Under the pieces are notes generated by a model. It ran no database searches. It saw only the letters and a list, made by a program, of their open reading frames with translations, and had not been told where the DNA came from. A stretch of DNA of 37,548 bases from Planctomycetota bacterium (lineage in GTDB: Bacteria > Planctomycetota > Planctomycetia > Pirellulales > PALSA-1355). Of this stretch, positions 17,446 through 23,960 are shown in pieces (positions within the stretch are counted from its first letter, which is position 1; each line of letters starts with the position of its first letter). The position numbers and the translations under genes are program-made. Where the stretch lies: the NCBI GenBank assembly GCA_003389325.1, contig QQVE01000023.1, positions 1 through 37,548 of the forward strand, given 5' to 3'.

Positions 17446-17538
17446 GGAAGGCGGCCCGCGTCTTGCCGGCGCAACGGCCTTATAAGCCGTCGAAGGGGAT
17501 CGGCTCGCGCCGATTGGGTTGGACTCCCCCGCCTTCCG
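17446..17538 (+). tRNA. Non-canonical class II tRNA-like gene, 9/3 geometry, anticodon UAU
   Basis: The 93-base segment folds as a cloverleaf with unusual arms. GGAAGGCGG at 17446-17454 pairs with CCGCCTTCC at 17529-17537, a perfect 9-bp acceptor stem. The T-arm is GGG-TTGGACT-CCC (17516-17528), a 3-bp stem with a 7-base loop, so acceptor plus T-stem still gives 12 bp. The anticodon arm is ACGGC-CTTATAA-GCCGT (17474-17490), placing UAU at 17481-17483. A long variable arm of 7 bp with a TCGC loop occupies 17498-17515. The D-arm is short (GCG/CGC, 17458-17472). The discriminator is G17538, and CCA is not encoded. Long variable arm plus G73 are serine/selenocysteine-type identity features. Oddities: 7 unpaired bases before the variable arm, and G instead of C at position 56. 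Such 9/3 or 8/4 tRNAs have been described as allo-tRNAs; charging here is inferred. Confidence 0.66.
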
Positions 17539-17579
17539 CTTTCAGTCTAACGCTCCAGCCAAGAATGTCAATCACACTA

Positions 17580-17618
17580 TTGACAACCGGCACCGGGTGT
17601 CTATGATGATATAGACAC
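17580..17618 (+). promoter_or_regulatory. Transposase promoter with operator dyad
   Basis: TTGACA at 17580-17585, a 16-base spacer and TATGAT at 17602-17607 form a near-consensus promoter. The dyad GTGTCTAT/ATAGACAC with a 6-base spacer lies at 17597-17618 and covers the -10. Its core is identical in arm sequence and spacing to the dyad in front of the XRE gene at 16631-16648, so the same repressor probably binds both. Confidence 0.8.
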
Positions 17619-17621
17619 AAA

Positions 17622-17700
17622 GGCCCCGGAAGGACGGCAATCCAACCGGGGCCGGACATCCGGCGGCAAGCGCCAGAATGCCACTCAGTAACAGCATTCT
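17622..17700 (+). promoter_or_regulatory. Structured 5' leader of the transposase mRNA
   Basis: Two hairpins lie between the promoter and the transposase start: GGCCCCGG/CCGGGGCC (17622-17629 with 17646-17653) and AGAATGC/GCATTCT (17675-17681 with 17694-17700). A leader of about 125 bases with two stable stems contrasts with the leaderless regulator mRNAs of the same element and may protect against read-through transcription or tune translation. Confidence 0.5.
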
Positions 17701-17738
17701 ATCACGCAAGGCCGCCCCAGCAACGGGAAGGTCTTGCG

Positions 17739-18770
17739 ATGATTTGCTGTTCCCATTCACAGACCAAACGCTTTGGTTTTGACCGCAACCGCAACCCCCG
17801 CGTCCGGTGCTTGCACTGCGGGAAAACCTGGACGATTCGCCAACCGCGTCCGCTAGGGGCAATGCGTGTGCCGGTCGAAACGGCTAAGCTGGCACTTCGC
17901 CTGCTGACGGAGGGCATGTCAATCCGGGCGACAGAGCGCACGACCGGAATCCACCGGGACACTTTGTGCAAGCTCATTGTCCGCTTTGGCGATGCTTGCC
18001 GAAGTTTCCTTGACGAGCGTATGCGTGGGCTCACGCTGAGCCACCTTCAATTCGATGAGCAGTGGACCTGGGTAGGCCGCAAGCAGGCGCGTCTGACGGT
18101 CAACGAAAAGGCCGAGCGTCACGACGTGGGCGACGTGTATATCTGGACGTGCATCGACCAGAAAACGAAGCTGATGCCCTCGTTCCTGATTGGCAAGCGC
18201 AGTGCGGACAACGCTCGCCGCTTCATGCGGGACGTGGCCGGTCGGCTGACGTTCCCGAAGCCCCACGTGTCGGACGATCAGAGCTATCTGCGGCCTGGCT
18301 ACAAGCCGGTCACGCAAATCAGCACGGATGGCTTCAACGCCTATCCGGAAGCGGTCGACTTGGCCTTTGGCCCCTACGTGAAGTACGGCGTGATAATCAA
18401 AGAGTACCGCAACGCTCGCATGATTTACACGCCGTCCGAAATGGTCGGCACGAAGCGGACGGGCATGCGTGGCATAGAGGGCCGGAACCAGCGGACGATA
18501 TGCACCAGCCATGTCGAGCGTCTGAACGGCACCCAACGGGTTTTCCTGAAGCGTCTCAACCGGCTCACGCTGTGCTTCTCAAAGAAGCTGCGAAACCTCG
18601 AAGCGGCCTTTGCCATGTTTGCGGCCTACTACAACTACTGCTGGCAGACCCGCAAGCCCGGCAAGAGCGGTCAGAAGCGGGGAACGGCTGCTATGATGGC
18701 GGGAATTGCTGGCCACGTGTGGAGCTTCGATGAGCTGTTTGCGGCCGTTCTTTTCCCAAAACCCGAATAG
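17739..18770 (+). CDS. IS1-like DDE transposase
   Basis: A 343-residue transposase in one uninterrupted frame, unlike classical IS1 where InsA and InsB' are joined by frameshift. It has an N-terminal zinc-ribbon-like part (CCSH and CLHCGKTW), a helix-turn-helix (LTEGMSIRATERTTGIHRDTL cut by the usual IS1 spacing), and the DDE core: Asp106 in FDEQWTWVG, Asp197 in STDGFNAY and Glu260 in HVERLNGTQR. GHVWSFDELF near the end is typical of this subgroup. A GGGAAGG ribosome site lies 7 bases before the ATG. Three of about 15 Ile codons are ATA, at residues 219, 246 and 254, against none seen in the neighbouring moxR gene. All catalytic residues are present, so it looks active. Confidence 0.92.
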   Translation: MICCSHSQTKRFGFDRNRNPRVRCLHCGKTWTIRQPRPLGAMRVPVETAKLALRLLTEGMSIRATERTTGIHRDTLCKLIVRFGDACRSFLDERMRGLTLSHLQFDEQWTWVGRKQARLTVNEKAERHDVGDVYIWTCIDQKTKLMPSFLIGKRSADNARRFMRDVAGRLTFPKPHVSDDQSYLRPGYKPVTQISTDGFNAYPEAVDLAFGPYVKYGVIIKEYRNARMIYTPSEMVGTKRTGMRGIEGRNQRTICTSHVERLNGTQRVFLKRLNRLTLCFSKKLRNLEAAFAMFAAYYNYCWQTRKPGKSGQKRGTAAMMAGIAGHVWSFDELFAAVLFPKPE

Positions 18771-18778
18771 GTGGTCGT

Positions 18779-19009
18779 ATGGACGCTATGGATGAACGAA
18801 CAAGGCAACTCGCTGTCTCACTTCGTGATCGGTTGCTACGCCACCTTGAAGAAGTCGATTCTAAAGTTGTGCCGGCTGGCACGCTGGGGGCTGGAATGGG
18901 CGTGTCGAGCGGAATAAGACATGACCCGAAGGTTACATACGACCGAGCGTCCGAATCGCTAGAAATCGAGGCCACGGTCTATGTTCGGGTGTTTCGACAC
19001 GAAAGCTAA
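18779..19009 (+). CDS. Small protein of the element, downstream of the transposase
   Basis: A 76-residue protein starting 8 bases after the transposase stop, with AGGTGG as ribosome site. The first 28 residues are a charged helix (ERTRQLAVSLRDRLLRHLEEV), followed by a Gly-rich turn and beta-prone ESLEIEATVYVRVFRH. No family is recognised. It should be co-transcribed and perhaps co-translated with the transposase. It contains an ATA codon at residue 46. It ends five bases before the right inverted repeat, so it belongs to the element. Confidence 0.6.
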   Translation: MDAMDERTRQLAVSLRDRLLRHLEEVDSKVVPAGTLGAGMGVSSGIRHDPKVTYDRASESLEIEATVYVRVFRHES

Positions 19010-19014
19010 GCCCT

Positions 19015-19043
19015 GCCCGGCAACACACTCTTAGGACACTACC
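19015..19043 (-). repeat. Right terminal inverted repeat
   Basis: Exact 29-base reverse complement of 16355-16383, beginning GCCCGGCAACACACTC and ending GGACACTACC. It marks the right end of the element. Confidence 0.96.
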
Positions 19044-19051
19044 CACAAGGG
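19044..19051. repeat. Target-site duplication, right copy
   Basis: CACAAGGG, identical to 16347-16354, directly next to the right inverted repeat. Confidence 0.93.
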
Positions 19052-19240
19052 CGCCGTAAGTGACGCCCAACGTCACCGCGCCGCGCCGTCGCAACCCGCA
19101 TCGTCGCGAATTTCCGTATCCCGCGCCAAGCGCGCACACCTCCTTTCGGGTACGATGAATCTGGGCCCTGCGAGCCGGGGCAACTCCGCACGCCGCCGGG
19201 CCTTCGATCCCCGAGAACCGTACCAGGAATCACGCCAGAT

Positions 19241-20245
19241 ATGTCCGTCGCCGACAGTATGCAACAACGGGCCGAGCAGTTCGTCTCTCGCTACGGCGCC
19301 GTACGCGAAGAAATCAGCCGCGTGATTGTGGGGCACCACGACATCATCCACGGCATCCTGACCTGCTTGTTCGTCGGCGGGCACTGCCTGCTGGAAGGCG
19401 TGCCCGGCTTGGGCAAGACGCTGCTGGTGCGCACGCTGGCGCGCACCTTGGACCTGGACTTTTCGCGCATCCAATTCACCCCCGACCTAATGCCCGCCGA
19501 CATCCTGGGCACCAACATGGTGATGGAAACCCCCGACGGAAAACGGGTGTTCGAGTTTCAGCGGGGACCGATCTTCACCCAGATCTGTCTGGCCGACGAA
19601 GTGAACCGCGCTACGCCCAAGACGCAAAGCGCGATGCTCGAAACGATGCAGGAAGGCTCGGTCAGCATCGGCGGCACGGTGTACGAGCTGAAGAAGCCGT
19701 TCTTCGTGATGGCCACGCAGAATCCGATCGAGCAGGAAGGGACCTACCCGCTGCCCGAGGCTCAACTGGACCGGTTCCTGTTCAAGCTCGTGGTGGGCTA
19801 CTCCAGCCGCGAAGAGCTGGGCACGATCGTCGATCGCACGACGCGGGGCGAGCGAGTCGAAGCCAAGAAGATCATGGACGCCGAAGAGATTCTCTCCTGG
19901 CAGCAACTCGTGCGCGAGGTGATCCTGGCCCCTCACGTGCAGGACTACATCGTGCGCGCGGTGCTGGCCACGCATCCCGAAGGCGAGCTGGCCCAGCCGA
20001 TCACGAATCAGTACTTGCGCTGGGGCGCCAGCCCGCGCGCGGCGCAGGCCCTGGCCCTGGCCGCGAAAGTGCGAGCCCTGCTCGAAGGGCGTTACAACGT
20101 CAGCTTCGAAGACGTGCGCCGCGTCTACCTGCCGGCAATGCGGCACCGGGTGATCCTCAACTTCGAGGCCCAGGCCGAAGAGGTCGACACCGATCGGGTG
20201 TTGCTCGACATCCTGGAAAAAGTTCCCGAGAAGGCCAGCGACTAA
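19241..20245 (+). CDS. MoxR-family AAA+ ATPase
   Basis: A 334-residue AAA+ ATPase: Walker A GVPGLGKT at residues 53-60, Walker B ICLADE at 115-120, the MoxR signature IQFTPDLMPADILGTN, and sensor 1 MATQNPIEQEGTYPLPEAQLDRF. MoxR proteins act as chaperones that activate VWA-domain partners, often inserting metal ions or maturing complexes. It is the first gene of a run with DUF58 and VWA genes, the classical MoxR arrangement. The ATG at 19241 has only a weak ribosome site (AGGA about 12 bases upstream). The mobile element lies 189 bases upstream and may have separated it from its native promoter. Confidence 0.93.
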   Translation: MSVADSMQQRAEQFVSRYGAVREEISRVIVGHHDIIHGILTCLFVGGHCLLEGVPGLGKTLLVRTLARTLDLDFSRIQFTPDLMPADILGTNMVMETPDGKRVFEFQRGPIFTQICLADEVNRATPKTQSAMLETMQEGSVSIGGTVYELKKPFFVMATQNPIEQEGTYPLPEAQLDRFLFKLVVGYSSREELGTIVDRTTRGERVEAKKIMDAEEILSWQQLVREVILAPHVQDYIVRAVLATHPEGELAQPITNQYLRWGASPRAAQALALAAKVRALLEGRYNVSFEDVRRVYLPAMRHRVILNFEAQAEEVDTDRVLLDILEKVPEKASD

Positions 20246-20273
20246 GGCCACGCCGCGCGGAACAAAGACTCTC

Positions 20274-21164
20274 ATGGCAACCACGACCGAACCCCTGCTC
20301 AGCGGCGAACTGATGGCGCAGCTCGAACGCCTCGAGCTGGTCAGCCGCAAGATCTTTCGCGGTCGCTTGAAGGGCGAGCGCCGCAGCACGCGCAAGGGGC
20401 AAAGCGTCGAGTTCGCCGACTTTCGCAGCTACGTGCCCGGCGACGACCTGCGATTCATCGACTGGAACACCTACGCCCGGCTCGATCGCCTGTTCCTGAA
20501 GATGTTCTTCGAGGAAGAGGATCTGCACTTCTACGCGCTGATCGACGCCAGCCCCTCGATGGACTTCGGCGAGCCGACCAAGCTGCGGTATGCCAAGCAA
20601 CTGGCCGCGGCGCTGGGCTTCATCGGGCTGGTCCGCGCCGACCGCGTGCGGATCGAAACGCTCGGCCAGCAAGCCTCCCGCGCGGCGCCCGTCTTTCGCG
20701 GCCGGGCCAGCATGTGGCGGATGCTCTCCTACCTGGAAAGCATCGAAGCCAATCAAACGGCCTCGCTGGCCGAGGGCGTCAAGAACTTCTGCGTTCGCAA
20801 CTCGGGCAAGGGCATCGTCGTGCTGATCAGCGATCTGATGGACAAGCAAGGCTACGAAGCGGCATTGCGCTATCTGCTGTCGCGCCAGATGGACGTCTAC
20901 GTCATGCAGGTACTCTCGGCCGAGGAGCTCGACCCGCCGATCACGGGCGACCTGAAGCTGGTCGATTGCGAGGACCAGGACGTCGCCGAAATCAGCGCCG
21001 GCGCGGCACTGATCAAGCGCTACAAGCAGAACCTGGGCGCCTTCGTCGACGGCGCGCGCGAGTTCTGCAACCGCCGCGGGATGCACTATCTGCTGGCCAG
21101 CAACCAGGTGCCAGTCGACCAATTGGTGTCGAACTACCTGCGCAAACGAGGACTGGTGCGCTGA
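20274..21164 (+). CDS. DUF58 domain protein
   Basis: A 296-residue soluble protein with the DUF58 signature STRKGQSVEFADFRSYVPGDDLRFIDWNTYARLDRLFLKMF at residues 40-80 and a degenerate VWA-like fold behind it (ALIDASPSMDFG, then IVVLISDLMDKQGYEAALRYLL). DUF58 proteins are regular partners of MoxR ATPases. It starts 28 bases after moxR, and its stop overlaps the next start in a TGATG junction, so the three genes form an operon. Confidence 0.92.
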   Translation: MATTTEPLLSGELMAQLERLELVSRKIFRGRLKGERRSTRKGQSVEFADFRSYVPGDDLRFIDWNTYARLDRLFLKMFFEEEDLHFYALIDASPSMDFGEPTKLRYAKQLAAALGFIGLVRADRVRIETLGQQASRAAPVFRGRASMWRMLSYLESIEANQTASLAEGVKNFCVRNSGKGIVVLISDLMDKQGYEAALRYLLSRQMDVYVMQVLSAEELDPPITGDLKLVDCEDQDVAEISAGAALIKRYKQNLGAFVDGAREFCNRRGMHYLLASNQVPVDQLVSNYLRKRGLVR

Positions 21165-23128
21165 TGTCGCTCGTGAACATGCTCACCTGGTGGCAGTGGG
21201 GCGTGCTGGCGGCGATTCCGCCGGCCATCGTGCTGCTGTATTTTCTCAAGCTCAAGCGGCAGCCGCTCGCGGTGCCCAGCACCTACCTGTGGCAAAAATC
21301 GATCGAGGACCTGCACGTCAACAGCATCTGGCAGCGGCTGCGCACCAGCCTGTTGCTGTTGCTGCAATTGCTGCTCGTAGCGCTGCTGATGCTCGCGCTG
21401 ACGCGCCCGGGGTGGAGCGGCGTGAAGCTCGAAGGCACGCGATACGTGTTCCTGGTCGACAACTCGGCCAGCATGAGCTCGACGGACGTCGAACCTTCGC
21501 GGCTGGCCGAAGCCAAGCGCCGCGTCGGCGAACTGGTCGAGCAGATGGGTTCCGGCGACGTGGCCATGATCGTCAGCTTCTCGGATTCGGCCCGGGTCGA
21601 GCAGGCGTTCACCGACAACAGGCGGCAGCTCCAGACCCAACTCGAAGCGATCCAGCCGACCAACCGTCCCACGTCGCTCGACGAGGCGCTCCGCGTGGCG
21701 GCCGGACTGGCCAATGCCGAGCGGCCCGAGACCGGCGGCGACGACGCTGCGTCCGCCAGCCAGCCGGCGACGCTGTATGTCTTTAGCGACGGGCGGTTTC
21801 CCGACGTCGACGATTTTCGCTTGGGCAATCTGCAGCCGGTGTACGTGCCGATTGGAAGTCCCGCGCCGGCGAACGTCGGGATCACGGCCTTCAACACCCG
21901 GCGGCGCGAAGACGATAGCCAGCACGTGCAGGCTTTCGGCCGCCTGCAGAACTTCGGACCCGCGGATCTCAAGGCCGACGTCGAGCTGTACCACGACGAC
22001 GCCCTGCTCGATTCGACCGAAGTCGAGCTGGACGCCGGAGGTTCCGGCGGCGTCGTGTTCGACCTCGGCGAGCTGCCGACCGGCACGCTCCGGCTCCAGG
22101 CCGGCAGCGGCGGGGCGCTGGCACTCGACGATCAGGCGTGGGGCGCGGTCGAGCCGCCCAGCCGCGCCCGGGTGCTGCTGGTGACGCCCGGCAACGACGC
22201 GCTCGAGCTGGCGCTGGCGACCGAGAGCGCGTTGGAATTGGCCGAGTTTGAAGTGACTTCGCCCGACGCACTGGCAACCAAAGAGTACCGCGACGCCGCC
22301 GCGAGCGGCTACTACGCGCTGGTGATTTACGACCAGTGCCACCCGGAGTCGATGCCCCGGGCCGACACGCTGTTCATCGGCGAGCTGCCGCCCGAATCGT
22401 CGTGGAAGGCTGCCGAAGAGCAGGTCGAGGCGCCGCAGATCATCGACGTCGAGAACCGCCATCCCCTCTTGCAGTTGATCGACATGAGCAACGTGCGTTT
22501 CGCCGAAGCCACGATCCTGGCTCCGCCCGAGGGTGCCACGGTGCTGATCACGACCGAGCGCGGCCCGTTGTTTGCCATTGCGCCGCGGGGCGGATTCGAA
22601 GACGCCGTGCTGGGGGGCGAGATCGTGGGCACCGATGAGGCCGGAGCAGCGTACGCCAACACCGACTGGCCGCTGCGGGTCAGCTTTCCGGTGTTCGTGC
22701 TCAACGCGCTGCGCTACTTTGGGCACGCCGCCGCCGGCGAGGGCATTCCCAGCGTGCGGCCCGGCGGCACGATCGCCCTGCGGGGCGAAGGCTCGGCGGA
22801 AACGCTGAGAGTGCGCAAGCCGAGCGGCGAGACGATGGCGCTTGCGCGCCAGGCCGGAGAGACGTTTTACTTCGGCGATACCGCGGAACTGGGCATTTAC
22901 GCGATCGAAGAGGAGGGGCGGCCCGCGCGGCACTTTGCCGTCAATCTATTCGACAGTGCCGAAAGCGATATTCCGCCCCGTCAGGATGTGCAGATCGGCT
23001 ACGAAAAGCTTTCCGGACAGGCAGTTTGGGAGGGCGGACGCTTCGAACTTTGGAAGCCGCTTTTGATAGCGGTACTATGCGTCCTATGCCTTGAGTGGTA
23101 TATCTACAATCGAAGGATTCACGTGTAA
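21164..23128 (+). CDS. BatA-type VWA membrane protein
   Basis: A 654-residue protein. The N-terminal BatA-like region has a membrane segment at about residues 9-25, the motif FLKLKRQPLAVPSTYLW and a second segment (LLLLLQLLLVALLMLALTRPGW). A VWA domain follows with the MIDAS motif DNSASMSS and later FSDGRFPDVDDF. A long beta-rich region covers residues 240-600, and a last membrane helix (LLIAVLCVLCLEWYIYNRR) ends the protein. It should face the periplasm, anchored at both ends, as the effector of the MoxR-DUF58 pair. The ATG at 21164 overlaps the DUF58 stop; the longer open frame upstream is a shadow of that gene. One ATA codon is used near the end. Confidence 0.88.
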   Translation: MSLVNMLTWWQWGVLAAIPPAIVLLYFLKLKRQPLAVPSTYLWQKSIEDLHVNSIWQRLRTSLLLLLQLLLVALLMLALTRPGWSGVKLEGTRYVFLVDNSASMSSTDVEPSRLAEAKRRVGELVEQMGSGDVAMIVSFSDSARVEQAFTDNRRQLQTQLEAIQPTNRPTSLDEALRVAAGLANAERPETGGDDAASASQPATLYVFSDGRFPDVDDFRLGNLQPVYVPIGSPAPANVGITAFNTRRREDDSQHVQAFGRLQNFGPADLKADVELYHDDALLDSTEVELDAGGSGGVVFDLGELPTGTLRLQAGSGGALALDDQAWGAVEPPSRARVLLVTPGNDALELALATESALELAEFEVTSPDALATKEYRDAAASGYYALVIYDQCHPESMPRADTLFIGELPPESSWKAAEEQVEAPQIIDVENRHPLLQLIDMSNVRFAEATILAPPEGATVLITTERGPLFAIAPRGGFEDAVLGGEIVGTDEAGAAYANTDWPLRVSFPVFVLNALRYFGHAAAGEGIPSVRPGGTIALRGEGSAETLRVRKPSGETMALARQAGETFYFGDTAELGIYAIEEEGRPARHFAVNLFDSAESDIPPRQDVQIGYEKLSGQAVWEGGRFELWKPLLIAVLCVLCLEWYIYNRRIHV

Positions 23129-23186
23129 CCGCCGACGGCACGTGGCCTTTTTTTGCGTCCAGCCACGGCAAGGAGCATCAAGAATT

Positions 23187-23930
23187 ATGGCTCAACAAGC
23201 GCCAACGCGACGTCCGCGACGCCTGCGGCGACCACGCAAACAGCGCGGCGGAAATCCGCTCTTCAAGATCCTCGAAAACGACCTGATCAGCCGGGTCAGC
23301 TACGAGCAGTATCGCGATCGCGTGCGAAACGTCTACGGCGGCCGGCAGGGAGCGTTTCTGGCCACGGCCAGCATGCTCTCGCTCCACATCCCGTTGGGCG
23401 AGCGCCTGCTGCGCGAGCGCAAGTTCGACTTGCGCGGCGTGCGCGACATCCTCGACGTGGGCAGCGGCGCCGGCCAGATCGCCGGTCACTTGCTCAAATA
23501 TGCCGATCCCGAAGCGCGGATCACCTGTTGCGACCTGTCGCCCGAGATGCTGGCCCGGGCCCGCAACCGCCTGAAGAGTTCGGTGCCGCGATACGTTTCG
23601 GCCGACCTTTCTCACCTGCCGTTCGCCGATGAGAGCTTCGATTGCGTTACCTGCGGCTACGTGCTCGAGCACCTGCCCGATGCCCGCCCCGGGCTGGCCG
23701 AGATGGCTCGGGTGATGAAGCCCGGCGGGCGGTTGCTGCTGCTGACCACCGAAGACAATTTCTCGGGCGCCTGGACCAGCCGGCTGTGGTTGTGCCGCAC
23801 CTACAATCGCGAGCAACTCCGCCAGACCACCAGCGATCTCGGTCTAACCTGGAAAAACGAGCTGTGGTTCACGCGGATGCACAAACTGTTGCGCGCCGGT
23901 GGCATCTGCGTCGAGATCGAGAAGCGCTAG
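23187..23930 (+). CDS. Class I SAM-dependent methyltransferase
   Basis: A 247-residue protein with a basic N-terminus (RRPRRLRRPRKQRGG), the SAM motif I ILDVGSGAGQIAG at about residue 90, CCDLSPEMLARAR (motif II), FDCVTCGYVLEHLPD and MKPGGRLLLLTTED. This is the Methyltransf_11/UbiE-like class; the substrate is unknown. The ATG at 23187 has AAGGAG 11 bases upstream and starts 58 bases after the VWA gene, so it may be the last gene of that operon. The 30-residue Arg-rich leader suggests contact with nucleic acid or an acidic membrane, but that is a guess. Confidence 0.85.
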   Translation: MAQQAPTRRPRRLRRPRKQRGGNPLFKILENDLISRVSYEQYRDRVRNVYGGRQGAFLATASMLSLHIPLGERLLRERKFDLRGVRDILDVGSGAGQIAGHLLKYADPEARITCCDLSPEMLARARNRLKSSVPRYVSADLSHLPFADESFDCVTCGYVLEHLPDARPGLAEMARVMKPGGRLLLLTTEDNFSGAWTSRLWLCRTYNREQLRQTTSDLGLTWKNELWFTRMHKLLRAGGICVEIEKR

Positions 23931-23960
23931 CCGCCGGCCCGCGTTTCGTGCCGGCTCCGG

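Larger units (their letters stand above)
16355..19043 (+). mobile_element. IS1-like element carrying regulators and a non-canonical tRNA gene
   Basis: The element spans 2689 bases. Its ends are perfect 29-base inverted repeats and it is flanked by an 8-base direct duplication, so both boundaries are exact and the insertion looks recent. It encodes a minus-strand XRE-type regulator, a plus-strand HARE-HTH protein, a structured non-coding block with a tRNA-like gene, an IS1-like DDE transposase and a small downstream protein. It inserted into the intergenic space between the TsaC-phosphatase fusion and moxR without breaking a gene. Simple IS1 elements are about 0.7-1.2 kb, so more than half of this one is passenger DNA. 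Confidence 0.93.

Noticed and set aside
17446..17538. The tRNA-like gene as a normal 7/5 tRNA or as a minus-strand tRNA
   Set aside because: With a 7-bp acceptor the T-stem has only GGG/CCC pairs plus T-C mismatches, while the 9/3 fold pairs all bases. The minus strand has no T-loop-like sequence in the proper place.
17446..17538. The tRNA-like gene as ordinary tRNA-Sec (selC)
   Set aside because: The long variable arm and G73 fit, but the anticodon is UAU, not UCA, and the long 6-bp D-stem of selC is not formed without a mismatch.
21134..22933. A 599-residue minus-strand frame opposite the VWA gene
   Set aside because: Arg/Gln/Val-rich shadow composition, no family resemblance and no ribosome site; the plus-strand VWA gene has clear domains.
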